DNA of 64,000 nucleotides from Lentinula raphanica (Eukaryota > Basidiomycota > Agaricomycetes > Agaricales > Omphalotaceae): NCBI GenBank assembly GCA_027919835.1, contig JANVFP010000010.1:62001-126000 (forward strand). The letters are read 5' to 3'. Both the position numbers and the translations under genes were made by a program. The notes under the pieces were generated by a model that was not told where the DNA came from, ran no database searches, and saw nothing but the letters and a program-made list of their open reading frames with translations. Below are positions 48,597 to 61,654 of the stretch, one piece after another. Every line of letters begins with the position of its first letter. Within the stretch, counting starts at the first letter, position 1.

Positions 48597-50701
48597 TTAA
48601 AAACTAGTACGTGCACGTTCAATGCCAGAAACCTTTGCTTTGGTTCGTGTCCCGCTAGTAACCCATTTGCCTTCAACTTTGTTGCAACCCCAAACTTTCA
48701 CTTCGGCGAGCCAACTCTTGCAACTATCCAATATGGATTTCATGATGAAATCGTCAACCTGGCGACACCAACCAAGATCTATACTTCGTAGATTCCTGGC
48801 TTGTGTCGCTATGTTCCCGAGTGCGGTCGCGCCGACGTCTTTCCAGCCGTTGATATTCAAATATTGTAACCCTTCCCCGGAATGGTTGAGCAATTCCGTA
48901 AGAGATTTGGACGATAATGCCGGATTGCGAGACGATTCCACCGAAGTCAAAGGCGGATTGGACCATTGCGAAAAGAAGCGAGCCACGCCCTCGTCAGTGA
49001 GCAGGGGAAGATTTGAGAGCATGAGGTGATCAAGGGTGTTGACATGCGGAAGGAGACCGCATTGAAGTACCTCATCAGTGAGCCCGATGTGCCCAGACAG
49101 GTTAAGGTGCGTAAGTGTAAACCCCGCCTTTTTGAGAAGTTTAATGACTGCCGTGTTGCTGCAGGAAATGGAAGGTTCGCTGATGTCCAGATAAGTAAGA
49201 TGGCCTGATAACAGCCCGATTGGTTCCAGAAAATCATCAGACAGCAAGCCGACCTCCCTCAGGCCCAACCTGGTTAGCGTCTTTGAACTACTGTCGATCA
49301 GAGCGTCGAGGCATTCGAGATTGAATCGCGGGCTTTGTGTGATGAGAAAAGTGTTCAACTGTGGGTGGGATCTGAAAAATGCAACCCAGGCCGGAGCACG
49401 GACGAGGAATGGGCCAAGTAGCTCAAGTTGCACCAGATTGGGAAGCGAGGTGCACCACGAGTTGATGACTTCGTCAGATATCAATCCACAGAAGTCAAGA
49501 CGAAGACTAGTGAGATTAGGATTGAGATGCCCTAGTGTGATGAGTGCAGCAGGGGACAGCTCTATGTGCGAGTATCTATATATCGAATGCATTTCGGAAG
49601 GTGACACAACTCACTTGTCACATCATAGAGGGTAAGTGAAGTATTTCCTGCGCCGTAGAATAGATTCACATTCTCCGAGTTACTGATTATGTGCTTCGCG
49701 TGAGTATATCTATAATGAGGAGTTCAATGCAAGAAAACGTACAGACTACGTTTCTTGGACATAGCCTTAGAAATGGCTTCCATGTTCAACGCACCGATAT
49801 CCCCGAACGCTTCAATATCGTCAATATGCGTCGAGACGATCTGGAAGTTGAAATTCAGCAAGAATCAAAAGACCATCGAAAATTTTGAACAACAAACATT
49901 GATGCATAAGGATACCAGGGTCGGGAAACGACGCTCTTCAAAATACACGATATTGCGTTTGTCAGCCGCCTTCGTTCGCTTTCTAGGAGCAGTAGGCTTC
50001 TTGAACGGATCATTCCCCAGCTTTTTGGCGCATGAATGACACAGATAACCAGGTCCATTAGCTGCTGCTATCGTATACTGACTCTGCGTTCTTTGTGATC
50101 AACAACTCCTGAGTACGCAAGATGGAGAGAACATACCACGGAAAATTCCTTATCGCATTCAGCGCATTTCTCGATGCTACCGTTTGCAGGTCTAGGGTTG
50201 GCTCCCATCTTTGACAATAATGTGTATGGATCGTTATCCTCGTCCTCGTCCTCGTGATCGTCATCTTTCTTGGTCAATTTTTTTGCTTTGTCTTTAGCTA
50301 CCGAGCTGTTCGCCTTCCTCTTCTTTGTAACTGGGGCTTCCGGATCGTCCAGATCATCTGAATCATAATCCTGACAGAGTGCCTTTAATAATACATACAG
50401 CATACAACAACAGATGAAACCTACTCTGTTTGCTGTTCTACGCCTTCGACTTCTGCTTGATCCTCTAGCTTCTTGTGCATTATCAGCATTATCAAATGCA
50501 TGATTAGCCTGTGCAGTACTAGGACCTGCGACAGGCTGATTCTGAGTTGCAACACGAGCCGCTACAGTTGTCGCTGTGATATTTTGCTCCTATAGCAATC
50601 TCAGTGGGAAACCAGACAAGATGTTGTATCTCGATACTCACCCTCAAAAAGTCTGTGAGAGCTGAGGTGGGACCTCTTACATTGTTGCGTCTGCCACTCA
50701 T
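48597..50701 (-). CDS. RAD7: RAD7-like leucine-rich-repeat protein (global-genome NER)
   Basis: Partner of RAD16 in nucleotide excision repair of non-transcribed DNA. The start at 50701 opens the conserved MSGRRNNVRGPTSALTDFLR. A disordered region follows (QEARGSSRSRRRTANR; acidic HEDEDEDNDPYTLLSKMGAN). Next is a four-Cys zinc-binding motif split by an intron: CAECDKEF, then GYLCHSCAKKLG. The segment VYFEERRFPTLVSLCIN links to a C-terminal array of leucine-rich repeats, for example LTHLNLSGHIGLTDEVLQCG, LDHLMLSNLPLLTDEGVARF and LRSIDLGWCRQVDDFIMKSI. It ends SGIERARTSF. La lies 88 bp downstream in the same orientation. Confidence 0.9.
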
Positions 50702-50851
50702 ACTGACAGAAACAAAGAAAGTGAGAAGACAAAGGGAAATTCAATTTAAATTTCATGGGGAGGCGTGGATGAGATCACGTGTGATTTCGCGCGCGTCAAT
50801 GAGTCGGCACTCGTGCATGATCCAGCTCCATACCTTCAAATTACTACCACC
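50702..50851. promoter_or_regulatory. Divergent promoter, RAD7 / CTNNBL1
   Basis: 150 bp between divergent start codons. It contains an AT-rich core (attcaatttaaatttcatgg) and a GC-rich palindrome-like stretch (atttcgcgcgcgtc). No gene here. Confidence 0.4.
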
Positions 50852-53268
50852 ATGGATATAGACAGTCTATTCAAGGCATGAATTCTTATTTCTTCAAGCT
50901 ACTCTCAGGCTAATACGCTTCAAGGTCCCAAAATTTCCTGCAAGTGGGAACAAACGAAAGATGCCAGCCAATCCAAGTCCGGAGATGTTGAAGAAGATGA
51001 GAATGGACCCGGAAGTGTCTGCTATCAATGCTCAAGTCCCTTCAACGAATGATGAAGCGAAGAACCAGATGCGTGCTACAGTGGAGGACGCAATCGACGA
51101 CGACGACGATCGGAATTTTGCCCCTGGTGGAGACGCAGACTATTTCATGGAAGAGGATGAAGATGGAAGATTCTACGGTGGTGGATTGACAAGTGAACAG
51201 AAAGATATCTTGAATATATTCGAACGCGCCGGTGATGAGGCTCTGGCTGAGGTGAGTTCTGAATGCTGCTGGTGTCGGTGATCTGACATGTAAGTTGCTA
51301 AATGTAAAGCTCTTCTAGTCCGATGAACTCACAATAACAGGTATACGGAGAACCCTACTCAAATTTGAACGTGCAATTACCAAGAATCAAGATCAACGTT
51401 CTAAATATCCAAACGACCCGTCAAAGTAGGACAATTATTCTGACACTCATCGAGGACGAGAACTAAATGCAAGTATTAGATTTATCGAGTCAGAGGCCGA
51501 CCTTGACAGTGCTCTGAAATCCCTCCTTCCATTGGCTCAAATGCCTTCACTCGCGTATTCTGAGCTTGTACGCTCTGGGACCATTGTGCTGCTCGTCGGG
51601 TTACTCAGTCACGAGAACATGGATATTGTGATTGATGTGGTGGAAGTATTTCACGAACTCACTGACGAAGATGTCGGCTTGGAAGCGGAGGGTGATGAAG
51701 ACGAGAATGAGGATAATGCCGCTGCTCTCAAACTACTCATTGACGCGTTGGTGAGCGATCATAATGTTGAAAGGCCCAAACTCGTCTGATTTCATATCTA
51801 GTTGGAAAATTCCATACTGGACCTTCTTGTCGGTAATTTGAAACGGTTGAATGAAGAAGAAGATTCAGACCGACAGGGTGTATTTCACATACTAGGTGAG
51901 ATAATTTGAGTTACATTCCTATGCAGTCTGATTCAGTGAAACAAAGGGTTTTTCGAGAATATCATTGGCTTCAACCCTTCTCTTGCTACTGACTTGGTAT
52001 CTAAAACAAATCTTATTGCTTGGCTTCTCGAACGAATCCAATCAAAGAAGAATGACGAAAATAGAGGATACGCAGCTGAGTTGCTGTCGATCCTTCTTCA
52101 AGACAATCAGACGAACCGTTTGGAGCTGGGAAGAAAAAATGGTATAGAGGTACTACTAAAGGTTGTCTCGGTGAGTATATATACAATATCCCGTACAATG
52201 CAAATGTCTTAATGTTCCCTACAGCAATACCGCCGAAGAAATCCTGTTGACGCAGATGAACTGGAGTTCATGGAGAACGTTTTTGATTCTTTATGCTCTG
52301 CAATGAATGAGCCTACTAATAAGGCTCTATTTGTGGAGGCTGAAGGTCCCGACCTGATGGTCTTGCTCATGAAGTCAGCCCTTCTTCGGATTAGGATGAT
52401 TTCCCATGACGCTGAGATGTTTATAGGGAGAAAATGGACTCGCGGTCAAGGTCCATCAAAACTCTGGATTATGCCATGTCAGGACCTGCAGGTACAGCGA
52501 CCTGTCAAGCATTCGTCGATGCTTCAGGCTTGAAAACTTTGTTCTCTGCTCTCATGGGCAAAGTATGTTTATCCGTTCCCACCTTCCCATATATTTACAG
52601 TCTTTCTTGCCAGGGAACAAAGAAAACCAAAGCAGCTGCTCTCCTACCCGCATCAGAAGACGCTTCACACATATTAGGAATTATATCTTCCTTATTTTCA
52701 AATCTACCCTCAGATTCATCTGAACGAATACGTCTTTTGGCCAAATTTGTCGAAAAAAACTACGAAAAAGTCGATAAACTTTTGGATATTCGGGAAAACG
52801 CACTCTCTCGACTTGAAGTGGTTGACGCTGAAGTAGAGAACCAGAAGAAGGTGAACGACTTGTTTCCTCTCCAACTTCTTCGCCAACCATATTTATTCAG
52901 GCTCTAGCCGAAGAAGGCGAGGAAGTGTCAGAAGAACACGAAGAATCCTGGTATCTCCTTCGCTTAGACGGGGGACTCTTCACTCTTCAGATCGTTGATT
53001 ACATCCTTGCATGGATCGCTATGGAAGATGATGGCGTATGTCTCAATCGTTCAATCACTTCATCCACTCAACTTTCATTCTTTAGATTCGCGGACATTTA
53101 ACACAAATGCTGAGAAGGAAAAGTCTATCGCTGAAAGACATCGTGAAAACTCTGCGGATATATCACGACAATGTAGGGGATGACCCGAATACCGCCAATG
53201 AAGACTCTCCTTCACAAAAGGATATACTTCAAGAACTCATACATGCACTCGAGCCCGGTGATCAATGA
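50852..53268 (+). CDS. CTNNBL1: Beta-catenin-like protein 1 (CTNNBL1), spliceosome-associated
   Basis: Armadillo-repeat nuclear protein that associates with the Prp19/CDC5L spliceosome complex. The first exon (50852-50875) encodes MDIDSLFK; joining to VPKFPASGNKRKMPANPSPE requires a GC..AG intron. Diagnostic blocks are DYFMEEDEDGRFYGGGLT, LTITGIRRTLLKFERAITKN and AQMPSLAYSELVRSGTIVLL. Then follow VVEVFHELTDEDV, LLVGNLKRLNEEEDSDRQGV, NRGYAAELLSILLQDNQTNR and KTLDYAMSGPAGTATCQAFV. The C-terminal part has LLAKFVEKNYEKVDKLLDI and RLDGGLFTLQIVDYILAWI, and ends HALEPGDQ. About ten introns. Its stop is 54 bp from the convergent UTP15 stop. Confidence 0.93.
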
Positions 53269-53322
53269 CAATGATTATGTGAAATCAGCGTTACTTATTA
53301 AAACTATCTCAATGTTGAAATA

Positions 53323-55130
53323 TCATCGTGGTGGAATATTCGTCGAAGCTACTGCTGAAAATATCATATCCAAGGCACCTTTGGTTCTTTGAATTTCTTT
53401 TTGGAAACGCAGTTCAGCCTGGACCTTCTTGCGGAGCCGTAGGAATAGAGTGTCGATCAATGGAGATTGGCCCAGGATAGGAGTATACATCTCTGAGGGT
53501 CAAGTCAGACTTCCTGATTAATGTGAGTGCGCGCTAGAGAACTCACGTATCACAAGCCCTGCAACATCACAGACCATCTCCCCAAAGCGTGGATCTGTGA
53601 CGTACTTGACCAACACTCGTAGAATAGGTTCTAATAACACGTCGTCCCGACCAGCTAGCGCAATTCGAAGCCCGTCACGATGAATCAACTCCTGTATCAA
53701 CGCAAATGTTGTAGTTGGGGGTACATTCTGAAAACAGTGTTCAGGATGTGATAATCGGAAAAAGTGACACTGCATCACGCACTTTGCGAAGCACAGAGTC
53801 CAGTGCAGCGGAATATTTGAAGTTTTTCAGAAGCTTGTCGTAGCTTTTCAGCCGTTTTGCCCTCCGACTCTCTATCCGGAATTCGTTCAGGTCACCGAAA
53901 GGTTTTGCTTTCACCTTTCCCTTGATCGTGCCTTGTCCAATAGCGGGCATAGCACCTCCAAGGAAAGTTTCGAATGTGCCAGAACGGAGGATAGTTGCAG
54001 CAAGGGAGGCGTCAGACTGGGCTTCCGAAGCTTTTGGGGTTCGTCTTCGTACAGACAATGTACCATCAGTCATTCCTGCGGCGATGTGTGTTTCATCGGG
54101 CTAGAGTAGATATCCAAGTGAGTGACAGTGCGGTAGTGAAGAAATTCAAAATGCATACCGAGACTGCTAAACATAATACTGGAGCTGGATATCTCATTGT
54201 ATGGGCAACCTTGTACGTACTCACGTCGTACACCTTAACCATTTGATCAAGTCCGCCAGAAAGCAATCGGCTTGCGGTACTATCGAAGGCTAGAGCTGTG
54301 ACGGTCTTCTGATGATTAGACAAAGCTCGTAGACAGCGCCCCCCAGCGACAAGATCCCAAACACGAAGTATAGGTCCTGCGGAGGATACAGCGACTGTTC
54401 CTGACGGGAACATTAAGACTTGTTCTACCGGCACAGAGCTGGAACTGCTGCCTCCTGCTGGACTCATTACCATCTCGCATTGACCAGACCTGGAATCGAA
54501 CAGACGCACAGTAGCATCGTAAGAACCGGTCAAATAGAGATGGGGACTCGATGTAGAAGGCTGTCCGGTACGAACATAATCGGTATGAGAGGTGAATGTG
54601 GTTATACAAGATTGAGCAGGAACATCCCAAATCCTGACTGTTGTATCGTCAGAGCAGGAAAGGATTTGTGTAGGGGCTAAGAACGAGAATTTTGTGACAT
54701 GGACAGGTTGTTTGTGCGAGTCGAATGTTCGGAGAATGGCTCGTGAGTTTATGTCGAAAACCTAGGTTACAGATTTCAGACCGCGTACATAGAAGTTTGC
54801 AAGAAAAAACCCTACTTGAATTAGACCTGTGTCGTCTCCAGCAACGAGTAGCTTTCCATCCGCGCGTATGCTACCACTCCTGGCAACATCCTTGAATCTA
54901 GAAATTGTTTTTGTGACCTTCTGGGTCCGAGGTGCGTACAGCTGGACTCTGGTAGCTGCCGTGACGGCATATCGATGTGGTTTGGCTGGAGAAAAATGAA
55001 CTGCTGTAACTGGAGCGTATTCCTTGACGAATACGGGATGTTTGAATTGTCGCCAATATCTTGCCTCAGGACTAGATTTGAAGTTGGATGGTCGAGGATG
55101 TACTTTGACAATGACCGGTTGGTAGTCCAT
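53323..55130 (-). CDS. UTP15: U3 snoRNP / t-UTP protein UTP15
   Basis: WD40 protein of the t-UTP subcomplex, needed for rDNA transcription and early 18S pre-rRNA processing in the nucleolus. The start at 55130 gives MDYQPVIVKVHPRP, then SPEARYWRQFKHPVFVKEYA, the family N-terminus. Blades of the propeller include VTAVHFSPAKPHRYAVTAAT, ARSGSIRADGKLLVAGDDTG, LTGSYDATVRLFDSRSGQ and RLLSGGLDQMVKVYDVSTYK. After MTDGTLSVRRR the C-terminal UTP15 domain follows: RAKRLKSYDKLLKNFKYSAA, TFALIQELIHRDGLRIALAG and EPILRVLVKYVTDPRFG. It ends at 53323 with VASTNIPPR. An upstream extension in the same frame was rejected because MDYQ is the usual start. Confidence 0.93.
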
Positions 55131-55310
55131 TTCATCGGCTTTTTCGGCCGGACAAATTTTTTCTGATGATGGCCACGTGCGTAGCATCACGTAAGCATAT
55201 CGATCGCGCCTCTGCTTTTTTTTGCGACCCAAAACACCTTCATCTGCTTTCTCTACTGTACCTCTTGCTCCGATAACCAGATCCTCCGCCTTTCAGCACC
55301 TTCGACCCTC
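55131..55310. promoter_or_regulatory. Divergent promoter, UTP15 / TCTP
   Basis: 180 bp between divergent start codons. On the TCTP side a long pyrimidine-rich leader (ttcatctgctttctctactgtacctcttgctcc and further) precedes the ATG, common in highly expressed fungal genes of the translation apparatus. No TATA box is obvious. Confidence 0.45.
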
Positions 55311-56155
55311 ATGTTACTCTACAGTGATGTCTTATCCGGAGATGAGATGTTCTCCGATGCTTTCCCTCTGTGAGTTTGCTCCTACATGCAACTAGTTCAC
55401 AATTTCACATTTATCGCCGTGTTATGTCTAGAAAACTTGTTGACGACATCGTCTATGAAGTCGATTGCCAACTGATTACTGTCAAGGCTGGAGCTGATGT
55501 CGACATCGGTCCGTTCCAATTCCATCTCCTTTCGATGCGTTTGACCCCGATATTCTGCTGAACAGGTGCAAACCCTTCTGCTGAAGACGCAGAGGATGCC
55601 CTCGAAGACGGTGCGACCCAGGTCAACAATGTTGTTCACTCGTTCCGCCTTCAATCCACTTCATTCGACAAGAAATCCTACTTGACATACCTCAAGGTTC
55701 GTTACGTGCTGCCACGAATAACCGACATGAATACTTACTTGCGGTATCAGGGCTACATGAAGGCAGTAAAGTCACACCTGCTAGAGTCTCACCCAGATCG
55801 TGTCGAGGCTTTTGAGAAGGGTGCGGCCGCTTTTGCCAAGAAGCTTGTCGCCAACTTCAAAGATTATGAATTCGTAAGAGCCTCTCTATTTTCTCAGTCG
55901 AAAGCAAGCTTCATATCACTTAACCCCAGTATACCGGAGAAGGAATGAATCCCGATGGCATGGTAGCCCTCCTAAATTACAGGGTATGTCTGGTCCATAT
56001 GACCCATATCGATCTCTTGACTTACTTTCACTTATAGGAAGATGGAATTACTCGTAAGTTCTCTGATTACACCTTCGTGGTTCTAAATCAAAATTGACTC
56101 CTGGTCAGCTTACTTCACGTTCTGGAAAGACGGATTGAAAGAAGTGAAGCTTTGA
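55311..56155 (+). CDS. TMA19: Translationally controlled tumour protein (TCTP)
   Basis: Abundant cytosolic protein associated with translating ribosomes, called Tma19 in yeast. Exons give MLLYSDVLSGDEMFSDAFPL, then KLVDDIVYEVDCQLITVKAG, ANPSAEDAEDALEDG, TQVNNVVHSFRLQSTSFDKK, GYMKAVKSHLLESHPDRVEA, YTGEGMNPDGMVALLNYRED and a final exon PYFTFWKDGLKEVKL ending at 56155. Both TCTP signatures are visible (MVALLNYREDG type and the N-terminal DELF/DEMFSD type). About 167 residues, normal length. Five or six small introns, dense for such a short gene. Confidence 0.96.
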
Positions 56156-56480
56156 TTTATCTCTTACTTTAAACGATGTTGTATTTCTGTGGTATGAGGA
56201 TCGATGCTTGTAAAGGTCTACAATTGTGTCGAATGATGAGAGTCCGTCTTCACGTTCATCGTGAATGACAACATGCCCTGACATTGCCACAACATACACG
56301 CCAATGAACACGGATTGGAGGTTTTGCATGATGTAGATGGTGATGGTGTCACTGTTCAGAACAGCCTCTGGACAGTTCTTAACAGTGCGTGTTATGGGAG
56401 TATGTATCGTCTTGCGGTCGCCGGTGATACATAATGCATGATCCTTAATTGTGTGGACAGACGATTGAAATGAAAGCAAC
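56156..56480. other. Intergenic region, convergent 3' ends
   Basis: About 325 bp between TCTP and COX16 stop codons. The minus-strand frame of COX16 stays open in parts of it, but without similarity to the family. No gene, repeat or RNA structure was recognised. Confidence 0.4.
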
Positions 56481-56944
56481 TTAAGATTTTTTGTATTCTG
56501 GAGGTTCGGTCGGTGGTACACCCCACTCTGGTAGACCCTTCGGTCTTTGAATTCTCTTGGGTTCCCAATCGTCTTCCGCTTTTGAACTGAGTTTCTGAAA
56601 TCACGTCGTAACCGCTCCGAACAAGTTATATCCAAATTCCGCCCACTCACAAAATATTCCTCCCGTATATCGAACTTCTTTTTCTGTTTGTCTAGTCCAA
56701 GTTCCTGCGCCTTAGTCATCTGCAGATATCGAGTCGTTCTACATTCTGACCGGCACAAAAATCCACAGCGCACCTGCTTGACCTTATGGTCATGTAAATC
56801 GTAGCGAGTCTGAGTGAAAGTCGACATTCCATATGAAGCAGCAACCATGAGTAAGATAAAAGGTATCCCAAAAAGCGCAGGATTCTTTTGAACAGCTCTG
56901 TTCAGTTTCGAGGGATTGAGCGGTTTGGAGTCGAATCGAGCCAT
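56481..56944 (-). CDS. COX16: Cytochrome c oxidase assembly protein COX16
   Basis: Small mitochondrial inner-membrane protein needed for cytochrome oxidase assembly. The start at 56944 gives MARFDSKPLNPSKLNRAVQK, a single membrane helix (ALFGIPFILLMVAASYGMS) and FTQTRYDLHDHKVKQ. The next exon is MTKAQELGLDKQKKKFDIRE. The last exon, KLSSKAEDDWEPKRIQRPKG, ends PEWGVPPTEPPEYKKS with TAA at 56481-56483. The order helix, TRYD.HDxKV, KfDIREEYF and W.xKR.pRP matches the family. Two introns. An upstream in-frame ATG exists but adds a sequence with no family match. Confidence 0.93.
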
Positions 56945-57073
56945 GGTCGTCGTAAATAATAACGGATGAATGCCGTGGGAAACCATCAAAATAGATAAGA
57001 TTAAAAATTCATGATGACTCCGAAGTCTGTGCTTCTCTTATCGATACTACATCCTACTACTGGTTTGAGTTAG

Positions 57074-58759
<1,686 letters not shown>

Positions 58760-59375
58760 TAGAGATGGTACGAATATCATACATGTGCACAAGTTTGCAC
58801 CTGAGAGCTCTAGTTGTTCTGTCTGTCCATCAATGAAAGACTGCAGTTCAACTCATTATTCATTGAGAAAATGAATGTCATGATCAAATCGGTTGTATGA
58901 GTTCAACTGCTTGATGATATGTATCTGATATTGATCCCTTTCTCTGACAGTCTGCAATGATCAATCTTCTGCAATGCCCATTGCCAACAGGGAACAATCG
59001 ATGATGCAATAACGTCCTATACCAAAAGCGATGTCAGCGTTCAGCTTGAGCCGCCAAGAGCGTCTTTTTTCGGTGCAGTTAGCTTCACTAAACATTCATA
59101 CTTATCACAAGGTGTATGATCATCTTTGGATAGCTGTCCTGGTTACGAGGTACTTGTAAGGTCTGGCTAAATTTCCCACCTGACACCGGTCATGATATGA
59201 AGGGATTGGAAGCAAAGGCCTTCATTTTTATCTTCTCGTCCTTTCTCCTCACAACTGCGAGGCCAGTCCCGCTCCGAGTCCTGTGGATTGCGGATTCAAA
59301 ACTTCGACCCGGTCTTCTTCTTTTCACTCGTCAATTCATTGTAGGTCAGGTATCATCCTGGACTAACTAGTACAT
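58760..59375. other. Intergenic region between ADE12 and membrane protein gene
   Basis: About 616 bp without a credible reading frame. It contains an inverted-type pair of related words around 58840-58920 (gttcaactcat and gagttcaactg) and several AT-rich tracts. Likely ADE12 3' region and the promoter of the next gene; no RNA gene was recognised. Confidence 0.4.
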
Positions 59376-61263
59376 ATGTCGCTAGCAACGCCTGAAACCC
59401 CTCAAGGGTCTGCACAGTTTATGAAGCACCCAGATTAGTGAGTCTGTACTTCTAATAATCCGGACAAGATGTACTGAATCCGATTGCTCCTGAATGGTAG
59501 TCAGCCCGTGTCCGCTTTCCTTCTCGGATGGGTATTTTACGCCTCATTTTTCGCTCTCGTGCGTTCCATGCATGTGAAAAGGATTTTCGTGAGATTGTGG
59601 TCGTTGTTAGTAGCATTGACACGTCTCTCTCATGCTAGCAAAACGTCCAAATACTTTGCGCACTCTCCTCGCTCGAAAGTTGATCTTGCATCCGATGAGG
59701 AGTCCGAATCGGGCGACAATGCTCAACAAATCCTTATCACAATGCTTCTCGTTTCGTTCAATTCAGGCAGTCTTACCAGCTTCGGCTCTCTACTGTCATT
59801 TCATCAGCATACAGATTTATGTGGTCAGTCAATCCTGAGTTCTGACTTTGTTCCTAAGTCTTAGAACTCCCCACCTTTCAAGATTTCCTCGTCGTTTGGA
59901 GTCTTCTGTCGCTGGACGTCGCACGTTTGATGGGCTTGTTTGCGCTTCTTCTTGCACTTCGCGACTTAGGGATGAACCTATGGGAGTTGAGAATCTCATT
60001 GATATGGATGTTCATCGGACTGGGTGCGTAACAAGTTCTGCTCCATCCGAGATGATACACAAATTGGTCATTTTAGTTTTCGTGTTTGCCAACGCCGCGC
60101 TGGCTGGAGGTGTAACCCAGTAAGAATATGTTTCCCCGCTCAAGCTCAGTTCCAATCACCATGGGTCAATACAGATCTGTAGACCAACTTGGTACTACCT
60201 CGGCGCTCTGTTTACGAAAACAGTCAGTTCTCATCATACTAGCTGAATATAACAACGTGGTGATCGTGATATGTGCGCAGCTTTTTCCCAACGTCGGTGG
60301 TTATGACTTCTATCTACTTTCTCCTGGAGACTTTTGTTATCATCCGTCTATGGTTTTTGCTCCCACGTCGGCGATTTGGCAATAGGCGACTATTGCCGTA
60401 TGTCGCCGACATTAGAGTCTTAAGAGCAATATCACTTGTGATGCTGGAATTGCTGACCTTTGTACCTTCTGCGATTGTCACTAATACGCTGGGGGAGTTT
60501 GTTCCCTACGGTTTAGGCGGAATGTTGGTCTTGCGTAAGTTACACATGTCACCGGGACGATAACGGACTATGTACTGATCATCCTGAAGTTGCATTTAGC
60601 CACGAAACGGTTAAAGATCAGTGGGATCACACAGAAAAGAGACTTGATTCAGCAGAAAATATAGTACATCCGTCTCCAGTGCCGAGCTCGAAATACCCAT
60701 TTTCAACACAAGAGGATATCCGGCGCTTCTCTATCCCAGATCACTTCGGGGCTAACTATTACCCGTATTGCGCTCTTTCACCGGGCAGGCTCACACCTTT
60801 GTTAAACCCAAAGGAGGATCAGCGGATTGCGCGAAATGGCACAACGCGTAGTAGTCAAACGATTGACTCCGGGACAGCACGCAGCATTCGCGAAGCTGTG
60901 ATCCATCAAGCGACATTAGAGAAGATTTCAGCAAGGACGAGTTATGCTCCATCCTTTGTACGGGGTGTTATTATGACCCCAGATTTGGCACTGCCCAGAC
61001 GGACCCTCAGACCCCTTCGCCCTAAACTCACCATAGTAACCCAAACATCCCACAGACAGTCTCAGTATCCTATCGCCCGTAACCAAGGGAACTGGTCATC
61101 CGGGTCAGGAATCGTTGACTGGTCTACCGACAGGGATGCTGGAGGCGCTCCTGCACAGAGGAATCGAACCCGCAACAGGCAATCATCTTTTCCAAGATGG
61201 ACTGCTATTAATCGTTCCGAGTCTCCTGTTCAACATTCGAATCCTTTCGAAACACCGTCATGA
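59376..61263 (+). CDS. Multi-pass membrane protein of unknown function
   Basis: The first exon encodes MSLATPETPQGSAQFMKHPD; an intron with GTGAGT..GTAG follows. Exons then give hydrophobic segments consistent with about seven helices: FLLGWVFYASFFALV, AVLPASALYCHFISIQIYVV, LDVARLMGLFALLLALRDLG, RISLIWMFIGLG, VFANAALAGGV, SVVMTSIYFLLETFVIIRLW and AISLVMLELLTFVPSAIVTN. The last about 210 residues are polar, rich in Arg, Ser, Thr and Pro (RRTLRPLRPKLTIVTQTSHR), and presumably cytosolic. It ends HSNPFETPS. I cannot assign a family; the layout (7 helices plus long tail) recalls fungal receptor-like proteins, which is only an inference. Exon borders around 59640-59870 and 60015-60130 are approximate. 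Confidence 0.65.
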
Positions 61264-61654
61264 TCATTTCCTTTGCCTAACTCGCAAAGCAGTTTTTTCG
61301 TGGGCTTTTCCAGTCATTTGTCTGCATGATTGAAGATTCCTGACTAGGAATTAATGTCACCATCCACTGCGAGCACTGTTGATCTGCAACCTGTAACACC
61401 AACGTATCAATAACTTTCCCCTGCATCTCCTGCCATGAACTCATAGACTCGAATTGGAGCCTGAGTGTCGGACATTGAGTGTCGATATAGCACTATCGCA
61501 GCAATGTACCGTAGTATATTTTCTCCACCATACACACATGACATATGTAGGCTCGATATTCGTATACTGAAGTACATCTGATGAGCGCAGGAGCTCAGCA
61601 TATGCGGTATAAACGAACGAAAGTATTGCCGCACATAGAGAAATGATAGAGTAC
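61264..61654. other. Intergenic region, convergent 3' ends
   Basis: About 390 bp between the membrane protein gene and the WD40 gene. No credible reading frame; probably both 3' untranslated regions. Confidence 0.4.

Noticed and set aside
56105..56989. Long minus-strand open frame of 294 codons covering COX16
   Set aside because: It reads through the COX16 introns and past the true stop; only the spliced form matches the family.
61140..61215. tRNA-like signal on the minus strand: a GGGTTCGATTCC word resembling a B box and a CATCTT/AAGATG hairpin nearby
   Set aside because: The stem around the TTCGATT loop has mismatches, no acceptor stem pairs, the hairpin loop is not seven bases, and the segment lies within coding sequence of the membrane protein on the other strand.
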